Assembly: GCA_035528995.1 (NCBI GenBank) | Contig: DATKXO010000013.1 | Coordinates: forward strand, 1 to 23,407 | Direction: 5' to 3' | Source of the DNA: DATKXO01 sp035528995 | Lineage (GTDB): Bacteria > Planctomycetota > Phycisphaerae > UBA1845 | DNA: 23,407 bases | The notes under the pieces: generated by a model | Database searches by the model: none | Seen by the model: the letters and a program-made list of their open reading frames with translations, nothing else | Told to the model about the DNA's origin: nothing | Part shown: positions 1-7,067 of the stretch, in pieces | How positions within the stretch are numbered: position 1 is the stretch's first letter | Layout of the letters: each line of letters starts with the position of its first letter | Translations under genes and position numbers: made by a program

Positions 1-201
1 CCGTTGGACTCGCCCGCCGGCAACTTCGGATGCGGGGACACGCTGGTGTTCCGGGCGATCGAGAGCAGTAGCAGCGTGGGTAACGTCAAGGTGCAGACCT
101 TCGTGCTGCCTGCCGCGTCGCAGCCCACGGAGTTTCTGGGCCCGCACACCTTCAACAATGTCCGCATCTTCCTGGAGGAGCAGTCCCAGGAGGACGATTA
201 G
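1..201 (+). CDS. 3' end of an unrecognised protein gene (5' truncated by window)
   Basis: The reading frame is open from base 1 to a TAG at 199-201 and gives 66 residues of a protein that begins outside the window. The segment has alternating hydrophobic and polar residues typical of beta-rich extracytoplasmic proteins and ends in an acidic tail (EEQSQEDD). I recognise no domain. It lies 36 bases upstream of the small exported-protein gene on the same strand, so the two may be co-transcribed. The internal TTG at 4 is not a credible start, because nothing resembling a ribosome binding site can be seen before it. Confidence 0.55.
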   Translation, partial: PLDSPAGNFGCGDTLVFRAIESSSSVGNVKVQTFVLPAASQPTEFLGPHTFNNVRIFLEEQSQEDD

Positions 202-237
202 CACCCGGCGCGGGCCGGGCGAGTGGAAGGTTCTGTC

Positions 238-465
238 ATGAGATCGACCCACCGGTTCGGACTTCGCACCTGGATCGCGCTGGCGACGCTGTTCGGTGGC
301 GGGCTGCTGCCCGGCACCTGCGAGATGCGCAGCAAGCAGGCCCTGGTTGACGGGTCCAAGTCGTTCCTGACCAGCGTGCTGCTGGACCCGGGGAATATCA
401 CTGACCTGGCCTTCCAGGACCTGGCCAACGCTTTGACGGGCAACACAGACGACACCGAGGGCTAG
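238..465 (+). CDS. small exported protein of unknown function (75 aa)
   Basis: The ATG at 238 is preferred over the in-frame GTG at 223 because GGAAGG lies at 225-230, seven bases ahead. The product has a basic N-terminus (MRSTHRFGLR), a hydrophobic stretch (residues 11-26) and a Cys in LLPGTC. The Cys could be a lipid anchor, but the preceding residues are not a canonical lipobox. The mature part is about 45 residues, with a helix-like segment (SKSFLTSVLLD) and an acidic end. The layout, a short signal, a Cys and then an amphipathic FL-T-LL segment, resembles the tiny lipoprotein at 21480-21650. I do not know a function. It converges with mmsA, 35 bases away. Confidence 0.6.
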   Translation: MRSTHRFGLRTWIALATLFGGGLLPGTCEMRSKQALVDGSKSFLTSVLLDPGNITDLAFQDLANALTGNTDDTEG

Positions 466-500
466 TCGGCAGGCGGCCCGCGTCGTGGCGGACCGCTCGC

Positions 501-2012
501 TCACAGGCTCCAGGAGCCAGTCTTGACCGCCTCCGACTCGAACCATCGGGTCATGGTCATCTTCTGCCGCGTATAGAAGTGCAGGCCCTCTCTGGCCTGG
601 ATGTGCAGGTCACCGAAAAACGAGCGATTCCATCCGGTGAAGGGGAACCAGGCCATCGGCGCCGGCACTCCCACATTCACGCCGATCATGCCGGCGTTGG
701 CCCGGCGTCGGAACTCGCGGGCCGCCCCGCCGTCGCGGGTGTAGATCACCGCCCCGTTGCCGTACGGGCAGCGCTTCAGCAGCTCCAGCCCTTCTGCCAG
801 CGTATCGATCCGCATCACCGTGAGCACCGGACCGAAGACCTCTTCCCGGGCGATGGCCATGTCGGGCCTGACCCGGTCGAAGACCGTGGGCCCGAGGTAG
901 TAGCCGCCCGGCGCCTGGGGCACGCTGACCTTCCGCCCGTCCAGGGTGAGTTCCGCGCCTTCGGCGACGCCGGTCTCGATGTGCCCGCGGACGCGCTCGA
1001 GGTGCTGTCGGCTGATCAGTGGGCCCATGTCCACCCGGCCGGGCCGGTCGGTCGGACCCACGGTCATCTTGCCCGCACCGGCCGTCACACGCTCGACCAG
1101 TTCATCTCCGACGCCCCCGATCGCCAGGACGTGGGGACCGGCCATGCAGCGCTCCCCGGCACAACCGAACGCCGCGCCGTTGAGCGCGGACGCGGAGTTG
1201 CCCAGATCGGCGTCGGGCATGACGAAGATGTGGTTCTTGGCTCCACCGGCGGCCTGGACCCGTTTGCCGTGGGCGGTCCCGGTGCGATAGATGTACTCGG
1301 CCACCGGCGTGGACCCGACGAAGCTGATGGCCTTGACCAGCGGATGGGTGAGCAGGGCGTCCACGCAGGTTTTGTCCCCGTGCACCAGCGAGAGCACGCC
1401 CGGCGGCAGACCCGCCTCACAAGCCAGCTCCACCACGCGCATGGCCGATAGCGGCACCTGCTCGGATGGTTTGAGCACGAACGTGTTCCCGGCGACGACC
1501 GCCAGCGGGAACATCCACAGCGGAACCATCGCCGGGAAGTTGAACGGCGTAATCCCGACGCACACGCCCAGCGGGTAGCGTTCCGTCGAACAGTCCACAC
1601 CGCGGGCCAGGTTGTCGAGGCTCTCGCCGACCAGCAGGCTGGGCGCGCCGGCCGCAAATTCCACCATCTCGATCCCGCGTCGCACGCACGCCTGCGACTC
1701 GGGAAGCGTCTTGCCGTTCTCGCGCGAGACGAGGGCGGCCAGATCGTCCACGTGGCGTTCGAGCAGCTCGACGTAGCGGAACAGGACCCGGGCCCGCTGC
1801 ACGGCGGGGACTTCCGCCCAGCCGGCGGCGGCGGCATCGGCCGCCCGAACCGCCCGATCGACTTCCGCCTCCGTGCAGAACGGGACCGTCGCGATCACCT
1901 GGCCGGTCGAGGAGTTGGTCACCTCGCCGGACCGGCCCACCTCGGGCAGGGTCCACTCACCGTCGATCAGGACTTTGCACTTCCCGCCGTCGGTCAACAC
2001 GTCGGAGGTCAT
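501..2012 (-). CDS. mmsA: methylmalonate-semialdehyde dehydrogenase (CoA-acylating)
   Basis: This 503-residue protein is a full-length aldehyde dehydrogenase of the MmsA/IolA class. That class turns methylmalonate semialdehyde (valine or thymine catabolism) or malonate semialdehyde (inositol catabolism) into propionyl- or acetyl-CoA with NAD+, CoA and loss of CO2. The NAD-binding and oxyanion segment PFNFP is at 156-160, KPSE at 181-184, and the class-typical GGAKNH at 256-261. The catalytic Cys is C289 in GERCMAG. The general-base Glu of hydrolytic ALDHs is replaced by the AKNH segment, as expected for CoA-dependent members. It is probably cytoplasmic. No valine or inositol genes are adjacent, so the physiological substrate stays open. 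A promoter lies at 2064-2092 and GGAG at about nine bases before the ATG. Confidence in the family is high and in the exact substrate moderate. Confidence 0.93.
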   Translation of the reverse strand: MTSDVLTDGGKCKVLIDGEWTLPEVGRSGEVTNSSTGQVIATVPFCTEAEVDRAVRAADAAAAGWAEVPAVQRARVLFRYVELLERHVDDLAALVSRENGKTLPESQACVRRGIEMVEFAAGAPSLLVGESLDNLARGVDCSTERYPLGVCVGITPFNFPAMVPLWMFPLAVVAGNTFVLKPSEQVPLSAMRVVELACEAGLPPGVLSLVHGDKTCVDALLTHPLVKAISFVGSTPVAEYIYRTGTAHGKRVQAAGGAKNHIFVMPDADLGNSASALNGAAFGCAGERCMAGPHVLAIGGVGDELVERVTAGAGKMTVGPTDRPGRVDMGPLISRQHLERVRGHIETGVAEGAELTLDGRKVSVPQAPGGYYLGPTVFDRVRPDMAIAREEVFGPVLTVMRIDTLAEGLELLKRCPYGNGAVIYTRDGGAAREFRRRANAGMIGVNVGVPAPMAWFPFTGWNRSFFGDLHIQAREGLHFYTRQKMTMTRWFESEAVKTGSWSL

Positions 2013-2063
2013 GGAGGGGGTCTCCTATCGGCTCGCCGGTCGTCTTACCGTCAAATCGGCGGC

Positions 2064-2092
2064 AGTATAGTGCGGTTGGGGCGATCGGCCAA
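2064..2092 (-). promoter_or_regulatory. sigma70-type promoter for mmsA
   Basis: Read on the minus strand, TTGGCC (2092-2087) is followed by a 17-base spacer and TATACT (2069-2064). Transcription would start near 2057, about 45 bases ahead of the mmsA start codon. The -10 matches the consensus at five of six positions. It lies between the PilZ gene and mmsA, so mmsA need not depend on read-through from PilZ. Confidence 0.55.
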
Positions 2093-2149
2093 GGCGAGCC
2101 GCGGAGCACGGACAAGCCCGCTGCGGCGTCAGGCCCACCCGGCAAGCCG

Positions 2150-2551
2150 TCACGCCGACAGGCGTAGAGCGTCGGGTGACACGGGTTCCGCTTCGAACTC
2201 GATCCCGATAACGAAACCGGTGATCGTCTTGGTGCAGTATCGAACCCGACCGGTGATCGTCTCGCCGGTGTCGTCTCGCATGATGCGGACCAGAGAGAGG
2301 TGCTCGATGGGCTGACGGCACTTCAGACCCAGCCCACCCCGGCTGATGTCGCGGGTGTAGGCGTACTGCGGGGGATGCGTGTCGGCGGCGTGCAATACCT
2401 TCACCGTTACGGGCACCTGCCACGTATACCGGACCCAGCGTCGTTTGCCGGCGTAGGCGTCGGCTCTGCCGGTTTCGCGGGCCTCTTCGAGCCAGCAATC
2501 GACCGTGTTCTCGAGCTCGACTTCCGGTCGGTTTGCCAGTGCCGCCATCAT
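2150..2551 (-). CDS. PilZ-domain protein, likely c-di-GMP binding
   Basis: This 133-residue soluble protein carries both halves of the c-di-GMP site of PilZ domains: RRWVR (R37-x3-R41) at the start of the domain and DISRGG (D68, S70, G73) about 27 residues later, followed by the usual beta-barrel pattern to the C-terminus. About 30 residues before the domain form an acidic helix. There is no output domain, so it is a stand-alone PilZ adaptor that probably passes c-di-GMP levels to a partner such as motility or exopolysaccharide machinery; the partner is not visible. ATG pairs at 2551 and 2548 follow a run of six G (AAAGGGGGG), and either could be used. The upstream sigma54-like site suggests regulated expression. 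Confidence 0.88.
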   Translation of the reverse strand: MMAALANRPEVELENTVDCWLEEARETGRADAYAGKRRWVRYTWQVPVTVKVLHAADTHPPQYAYTRDISRGGLGLKCRQPIEHLSLVRIMRDDTGETITGRVRYCTKTITGFVIGIEFEAEPVSPDALRLSA

Positions 2552-2612
2552 CTCTCGTCCCCCCTTTGCTAGCTGACGTGTTTACCTGCGTGTCCCCCTG
2601 CCGGGTCGTCTA

Positions 2613-2630
2613 TTGCAGACACCGTGCCAA
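2613..2630 (-). promoter_or_regulatory. sigma54 (RpoN)-like promoter upstream of the PilZ gene
   Basis: On the minus strand the sequence is TTGGCACGGTGTCTGCAA. The -24 box TTGGCACG is perfect. The -12 box CTGCA differs from TTGCA at one base, and GG and GC have the standard spacing. The start would fall near 2602, about 50 bases ahead of the PilZ ATG. An enhancer-binding-protein site would be expected further upstream (2680-2800), where several inverted repeats occur. The prediction rests on sequence only. Confidence 0.5.
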
Positions 2631-2920
2631 ACGCGTGACAGGGTCGTTTTCGCGGGTGGGTGGGGAAAGGGACCGGACGTTAGCCAATCGACGTGGGCAG
2701 GTGGGCACAGAGCGCGGCCCGATGCTCGGCCGACGGCCGCTCCGGGTAACCGTCCCCGCCCGTGCGGGCGGACGGATCTCGTGCTTCTATCGGACGGAGC
2801 TGTCCGAATGGTCGGACCGCGGTCGGGCACGGCGTGTGCAAGGTCTGACACAAGCGGCCCATCAATCGGGCCGATCGCCGGGCGGGGATGACACGTTTCT
2901 GGCATTGAGGGGAAACGAGA
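2631..2920. other. non-coding stretch with inverted repeats
   Basis: I find no convincing gene here. It contains a hairpin at 2750-2775 (CCGCCC/GGGCGG around GTGC, extended by an outer CCGT/ACGG) and a perfect 6-bp hairpin at 2802-2817 (GTCCGA-ATGG-TCGGAC). The left arm of the latter can instead pair with CGGAC at 2791-2795, so two mutually exclusive folds are possible. The stretch lies upstream of the PilZ sigma54-like promoter, and the repeats could be protein sites or transcribed leader structures. Confidence 0.3.
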
Positions 2921-3340
2921 ATGAAGACACGAGCGAACGTACGGACCTTTATCGCCGTCGCGGTGATCACGTTCGTTGCGCCGCCGGGTTACGGGACGTC
3001 GGCCGGGCAGGCTCGGTCCATCGGCCAGGCGCCTTCGACATCCGCGCCGGGCGCCGCCTCTGCGACACCGGCCTGCGTTCCGGCGGCATCACTCTCGCGG
3101 GACGAGTTCAAGAGCGAACGAGCGCACGTCGATTTCGGCCGAGGCGGTCGAGACCTCGGTGCCCGTCACCGACGCCTTCCCAGCCAGAACGAAGTAGTAG
3201 GCCAGTCCCGGTTCCAGCACCACGTCGAGGGCGTGCGACTCGCGTCCGCTCCACTCCCGCGGACCGGTCGCCTGGCCCACCTCTGTCAGCATCATGCCCT
3301 GCAGCACGCGCCGATTCGAGTCGCGGATGAAGAGCCGTAG
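2921..3340 (+). pseudogene. possible remnant of an exported-protein gene
   Basis: An ATG with a fair ribosome binding site (GAGGGG at about nine bases) opens a frame whose first 30 residues look like a genuine Sec signal peptide: basic MKTRANVR, then a hydrophobic run FIAVAVITFVAPP, then small residues. The frame runs to a stop at 3338-3340, but from about 3092 on it lies antisense to the convergent lipoprotein gene and its translation there looks like a shadow. The likeliest readings are a gene start that lost its body, or chance. Confidence 0.25.
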
Positions 3341-3766
3341 GCCCAGTTTGTCGTCCGGTTTGGAACGATCGTCCGGGTCGGCTTCGACGCGGCAGGCGTA
3401 GTCCACGGCAAATCGAGCGGTAACCTTCAACGGGCCTTGCCCGCGATTGTCCAGCACGTGCCCGAGCTGAAACTCCGCCGCCGCCGTCCCGACGCCGTCG
3501 GCCGAAACGCGGCAGGCCGCCCGGCCCTCGGGAGCGGCGCTGGACTCGGCCCGACCGGCGGCCGTCGCCCGGCGCTGCGAGTCGTACAGGTTCAGCGGCA
3601 TGTCCGCCGGCAGGGCCAGCGGGCGACCGGCGGCGAACTCGTCGGTCAAGGAGGCGTGCTTCCCCTGAGGCAGCGCCGCCGACTCCCCGAATTCCGCGCC
3701 GCTGCACCCGAACGTCCCCGGCAACAGCACAGCCGAGAGAATCAAGACCGCCACACGCACGCTCAT
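3089..3766 (-). CDS. exported lipoprotein of unknown function (225 aa)
   Basis: The start at 3766 follows GGGAAG seven bases upstream. Residues 1-21 form a signal peptide ending ...LLPGTFGC, and C21 is the likely lipidated Cys although the -3 position is not the usual Leu/Val. The mature part begins with a low-complexity linker. Next comes a stretch (about 95-225) with alternating strands, two further Cys (one in AACRVS, one in YACRVE) and a segment (AYYFVLAGKASVTGTEV) suggesting a beta-sandwich. I recognise no named family. It would sit on the outer face of a membrane. Its upstream region is shared with the divergent phzF-like gene, 124 bases away. Confidence 0.72.
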   Translation of the reverse strand: MSVRVAVLILSAVLLPGTFGCSGAEFGESAALPQGKHASLTDEFAAGRPLALPADMPLNLYDSQRRATAAGRAESSAAPEGRAACRVSADGVGTAAAEFQLGHVLDNRGQGPLKVTARFAVDYACRVEADPDDRSKPDDKLGLRLFIRDSNRRVLQGMMLTEVGQATGPREWSGRESHALDVVLEPGLAYYFVLAGKASVTGTEVSTASAEIDVRSFALELVPRE

Positions 3767-3890
3767 TCGTGACTTCCCACCGCGCTCCGCAGTAACATAC
3801 CTTGCTACCGGTCAGTCTGCCGGCCGCGCCGTCCAGCGTCCGCATCTTAACGCGGGCGTCCCAGGCGGCAACCGGAGGGAGGTCACCGCG

Positions 3891-4811
3891 ATGATGGGCG
3901 AGTTCCGATTCGCCGTTGTGGACGTCTTCACAGACCAACCCTATCGCGGCAACCCCGCGGCCGTCGTCCTGGACGCGTCGGGGCTGAGTGACAAACAGAT
4001 GGCGTCCATCGCCCGAGAGTTCAACCTCAGCGAGACCACCTTCGTCCTGCCCGCCGAGACTCCCGACGCGGCCGTTCGGTTCCGCTGGTTCACCCCCGGG
4101 GCCGAGGTCGAGATGTGCGGGCACGCCACGCTGGCCGGCGTACATGCACTGGCGGAGTCGGGACGGCTAAAGGCCCTGCTGGAGGACCGCGACGCGGTCC
4201 TGCCCATCCAGACCGCCGGCGGCCTGCTGTCGGCCCGGATGGAGCGTGCTCCCGGCGGGAGCGACGATCGACTCATCTGGCTCGACCTGACCCCTCCGCG
4301 GCTGCGACCCTGCCCGCTGAATACCGGCAAGCTCGCCCGCCTGCTGGGCATCGCCCCCGACGATTTCGAGCGGACCCTGCCCATCGTGCAAACGCAGGAC
4401 GGCGACGCGATCGTTTTCGTTCGAGATCAGCGGGCGCTGCAAACGATTCGGCCCAACTTCACCGAACTGGCGGCCTACCAGACCCGCCAGCGCATCCGGG
4501 GGTTCTGCCTGGCCACCACCAGGACGCTCGCCCCGTCCGTCCACGTCCAGTCGCGCTTCTTCTGCCCGGCGCTGGGCGTGGATGAGGACCCCGTCACCGG
4601 GAGCGTGCACGGGCCGTTGGCCGCCTATCTGGTCGACAACGAGCTGGTGCCCTCGCGCGACGGTACAGCGGCCGTTTCCTGCGTCCAGTCGGCCGCCACC
4701 GGGCGGGCCGGGCTGGTCCGCGTCCTGGTCACCGCACGCCCCGACGGCAGCCACACCGTCCGGATCGCCGGGCAGTGCATCACCACGATGCGCGGGACGC
4801 TTCAGGCCTGA
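3891..4811 (+). CDS. PhzF-family isomerase/epimerase-like protein
   Basis: The 306 residues match the PhzF fold (diaminopimelate-epimerase-like double barrel). The N-terminal signature VDVFTDQPYRGNPAAVV is at 10-26. The catalytic Glu is E48 in NLSET. MCGHAT lies at 75-80, and the second-half signature ALGVDEDPVTGSVHG is near residue 230. PhzF proper isomerises dihydro-3-hydroxyanthranilate in phenazine synthesis, but no other phz genes are present. This is one of the many PhzF-like proteins of unknown substrate, so no gene symbol is given. The start at 3891 (MMGEF) follows GGAGGGAGG by eight bases. It is cytoplasmic and stands alone. Confidence 0.9.
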   Translation: MMGEFRFAVVDVFTDQPYRGNPAAVVLDASGLSDKQMASIAREFNLSETTFVLPAETPDAAVRFRWFTPGAEVEMCGHATLAGVHALAESGRLKALLEDRDAVLPIQTAGGLLSARMERAPGGSDDRLIWLDLTPPRLRPCPLNTGKLARLLGIAPDDFERTLPIVQTQDGDAIVFVRDQRALQTIRPNFTELAAYQTRQRIRGFCLATTRTLAPSVHVQSRFFCPALGVDEDPVTGSVHGPLAAYLVDNELVPSRDGTAAVSCVQSAATGRAGLVRVLVTARPDGSHTVRIAGQCITTMRGTLQA

Positions 4812-4824
4812 GCGGCGGGGTCCC

Positions 4825-4860
4825 CGGTCCGATAATCGGCACCGGTCCCCCGGGGGGACC
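4825..4860. other. paired inverted repeats downstream of the PhzF-like gene
   Basis: Two hairpins follow the stop codon. CCGGT...ACCGG (4825-4846) encloses CCGAT/ATCGG, and GGTCCCCCGGGGGGACC (4844-4860) is an almost perfect palindrome. They could protect the 3' end or help termination, but no T run follows, so an intrinsic terminator is not supported. Confidence 0.3.
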
Positions 4861-4871
4861 AACCGGGTGCA

Positions 4872-5126
4872 TGACACTTCAGGCGGCGCCACACAGTTGA
4901 AAGTCCGCGGAGCGGACGAGGGAGTATAGCCCAGGGCGATGCGAAGCGAGCCCTGGGTCGGCAGTGCCGATACGAAGGGGAGCCCCTGGAAGGGGCGGCG
5001 GAAGCGGGCGGGTGGCACTGGCAGCTTGCCTGCCAGTGTGTGTGTGCTCCACGCGCCCACCCGAGAGACCGCACGGGCGGACAAGCCGCCCGTGGCACCC
5101 CAAACCAAATGCCGCCGGAAGTGTCA
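4872..5126. mobile_element. 255-bp MITE-like element with 16-bp terminal inverted repeats
   Basis: The left end TGACACTTCAGGCGGC (4872-4887) and the inverted right end GCCGCCGGAAGTGTCA (5111-5126) match at 15 of 16 positions. Inside are a hairpin at 4903-4917 (GTCCGC/GCGGAC), one at 4930-4957 (CCCAGGGC/GCCCTGGG), a perfect 9-bp one at 5016-5038 and another perfect 9-bp one at 5072-5094. There is no transposase gene, so it would be non-autonomous. I see no clear target-site duplication. From memory, planctomycete genomes carry intergenic repeats with 'GCCCAGGGCGnnGCGAAGCGAGCCCTGGG'-type hairpins; this looks like one of them. Confidence 0.5.
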
Positions 5127-5184
5127 CGGACCCGGACCGCCCGATTTCCCGCGCTCTGCCCCCTGCGTCAGCCGGCGAATCCGC

Positions 5185-5190
5185 TACAAT
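5185..5190 (+). promoter_or_regulatory. possible -10 box for the DUF1573 gene
   Basis: TACAAT lies 90 bases before the start codon and matches the -10 consensus at five of six positions. No good -35 is visible at the proper distance, so it would need an activator or is weak. It sits just outside the inverted-repeat element. Confidence 0.3.
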
Positions 5191-5279
5191 GTGGGGCTGT
5201 TTGGCAATTTGCGAAGACCCGCTGCGCGGCGTCCGAAGAAGAGGATACGCCCAGCCGTCTTCGAACGAAGGAGCACTGC

Positions 5280-6812
5280 ATGCGACGAATGACGAACCGG
5301 CCGGAGCCCCCGCTGCGGGCGACCCTGCCGTGTCTGCCCTGGCGGACCTTGCTCTCGACCCTCGGGCTGCTTTTGTGCGCCGCCACCCTGCGGGCGTCCG
5401 ATCCGCCTCCCACGACGCAGCCCGCCCCGCAGGCCGAGGCCGCGGAGAAAACAGGTCAGCCCGAGCGCAAGCGAAGCGCCAAAGAGCGGCCCCGCGCGAA
5501 CCCGCCGACGACCCAACCCGCCCAACAAGGCGACGTCGGTCGGCAGCCCGCCCAGGCCAACAAGAGGAAGGACAACCGGGGCTGGCGCCGGCCCCAAACG
5601 CAGCGGCGCGACGCCCGCGACGACGCCTCAGCGCTGAAGGAACCGGCACCCCAGCGGCCTGCACGGACCGCCCCCGAGGCCCCTCAGACCAGCACCACCC
5701 AACCGACGCAAGGGGAGGGGGCGCCGGTGTTCGCCTGCGACGTGGAAACGGTCGCAGCGGAGCCCGTCTGGTCCGGGGAGTCGATATCCTGCACGTTCAC
5801 GGTCCGCAATCCGGGAACCGCCGATCTCACCTTCAAGACCCGCTGCGGCTGAGGGGCGACCATCAGCGGTCGGTCCGACCGCAGAATCAAGCCCGGCCAA
5901 AGCGATGAGGTGACGGTCGCGCTGAAGACCAAGAACCGCACCGGCCCCGTCAGCAAGAAGCTGCAGCTGACGACCAATGATCCCAAGCGACCCAACGTCA
6001 ACCTTCTGTGCAAGGGCACCGTGCGCAGCGTCTACCGGGCGGAACCAATGAGCGCCGGTTTCGGCGTGGTGACCCGCCTGGGCGGAGCGCAGCGCCAGAC
6101 GATCAAGGTGACGTCCGCCGACGCCGGGCCGCTCAAACTGGAGCTGGTCCCTCTCGAGAAGCCGGGCGTCACGACGGTCCTGCGTACGGTGAAGCCGGGC
6201 GAGGAATACGAACTCGAGGTGACCCTCACGCCGCCGCTGCCCGAAGGCAGGCTGCGCGAGAACCTCAAGCTCAAAACCGGGTTCGACCACGTTCCCGAAA
6301 TCGAGATCCCGATTCACGCCATGATCGCCCCGCGGGTCACGACCACGCCAAATTTGGTGTCCGTACCCGATGACGCGACCTCCAGCGTGACGCGAACCCT
6401 CCGTCTGCGCTGGGACGACCAGACCCGGCCGACAATCCTGGAGGCCAAAGCCGACGATCCGGCTTTGACCGTGCGTGTCGAGGACCAGGCCGGCGAGCAA
6501 GTGGTTGTCGTCGAGGCTCCAGCCGGCTTCAATCCCGCGGCCAACTCGGCCCACGTGTTGATCCACACCGACGACCAGATCGCCCCGGAGGTGCGGGTAC
6601 CGGTCAGAGTCTCCCGGTCGAAGCGTCCGACGCCACAGGGTTCGGGCACAGCGCGTTCACGGTTCACCCCTCGCGGCGCCTTGACCGGACGAGCGGTTCG
6701 TCCGAAAAAGGACCCGCCCGACAAAGAGGCACCCGCGGCAACCGATGCCGGCGTGCAGCAGCCCACGCCCGAGAAGCCCGCTGGAGACGACAGCAGCAGC
6801 GAGACACCGTAA
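5280..6812 (+). CDS. exported DUF1573 protein with in-frame TGA at codon 191 (candidate selenoprotein)
   Basis: The ATG at 5280 has AAGGAG seven bases upstream. Residues 1-39 are a signal peptide (hydrophobic LLSTLGLLLCAATLRA), followed by about 110 residues of Pro/Thr/Gln/Arg-rich linker. A DUF1573 (Ig-like, ASH/MSP-type) domain runs from about 153 to 250: TFTVRNPGTADLTF, then CG-TGA-G, then IKPGQSDEVTV, LTTNDP and LLCKGTV. A second beta-rich domain follows to about 440 and then a charged Pro-rich tail. The TGA at 5850-5852 is in frame with both halves and falls where the family has the second Cys of the conserved CGC motif. The next 42 bases fold as a SECIS-like element. Codon use and domain continuity across the TGA argue for one gene. 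Alternatives are a fresh nonsense mutation (TGC to TGA) or a sequencing error. The function of DUF1573 is unknown. The protein would act outside the cytoplasm. Confidence 0.75.
5853..5894 (+). promoter_or_regulatory. candidate bacterial SECIS element after the TGA
   Basis: Thirteen bases after the TGA a perfect 7-bp stem begins: GCGGTCG (5866-5872), loop GTC (5873-5875), CGACCGC (5876-5882). Opened by one pair, the loop is GGTCC, with G first and about 20 bases from the TGA. A lower helix GGGC (5854-5857) with GCCC (5891-5894) closes a symmetric 8-by-8 internal loop. As I recall the bacterial SECIS model, it needs an apical loop about 16-37 bases from the UGA with a G in its first two positions; this fits. 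The loop GGTC also recalls that of E. coli fdhF. Confidence 0.5.
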
Positions 6813-7067
6813 CCGACTGCAAACAAGTGAGTTAGGTTAACCAGCCACCGACACGGGCACGCTTCGCCGGCCCCGCCCCCGCGGGCATTGTGCCGCGCCC
6901 GCCCCGGCTCCGGCCTCAGGACGCCGGACCTCGGCCCGCCAGACGACAATCTCGAACCTGGGTTCGGTGAGCTTGGCTGCCTAGAATGGACAGTAGCCAC
7001 TGCCGGAGTGGTTTGCCGGGGTCGAGGCAGGGAAAGACGGCCACCACAGTCAAGCGAAGAGGGAAAG

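Noticed and set aside
2883..2912. Sigma54 promoter on plus before the orphan signal-peptide ORF (TGACACGTTTCTGGCA)
   Set aside because: The key -24 GG and -12 box are both mismatched, unlike the much better site at 2613-2630.
5850..5852. Global TGA reassignment (Trp or Gly) as the explanation of the in-frame TGA
   Set aside because: Several intact genes in the window end at TGA at family-appropriate lengths (aat, PhzF-like, DUF115), so TGA works as a stop.
6888..7067. N-terminal extension of the protease from an upstream alternative start
   Set aside because: The extension would place the signal peptide 60 residues inside; AAGAGGG before the ATG at 7068 supports the shorter form.
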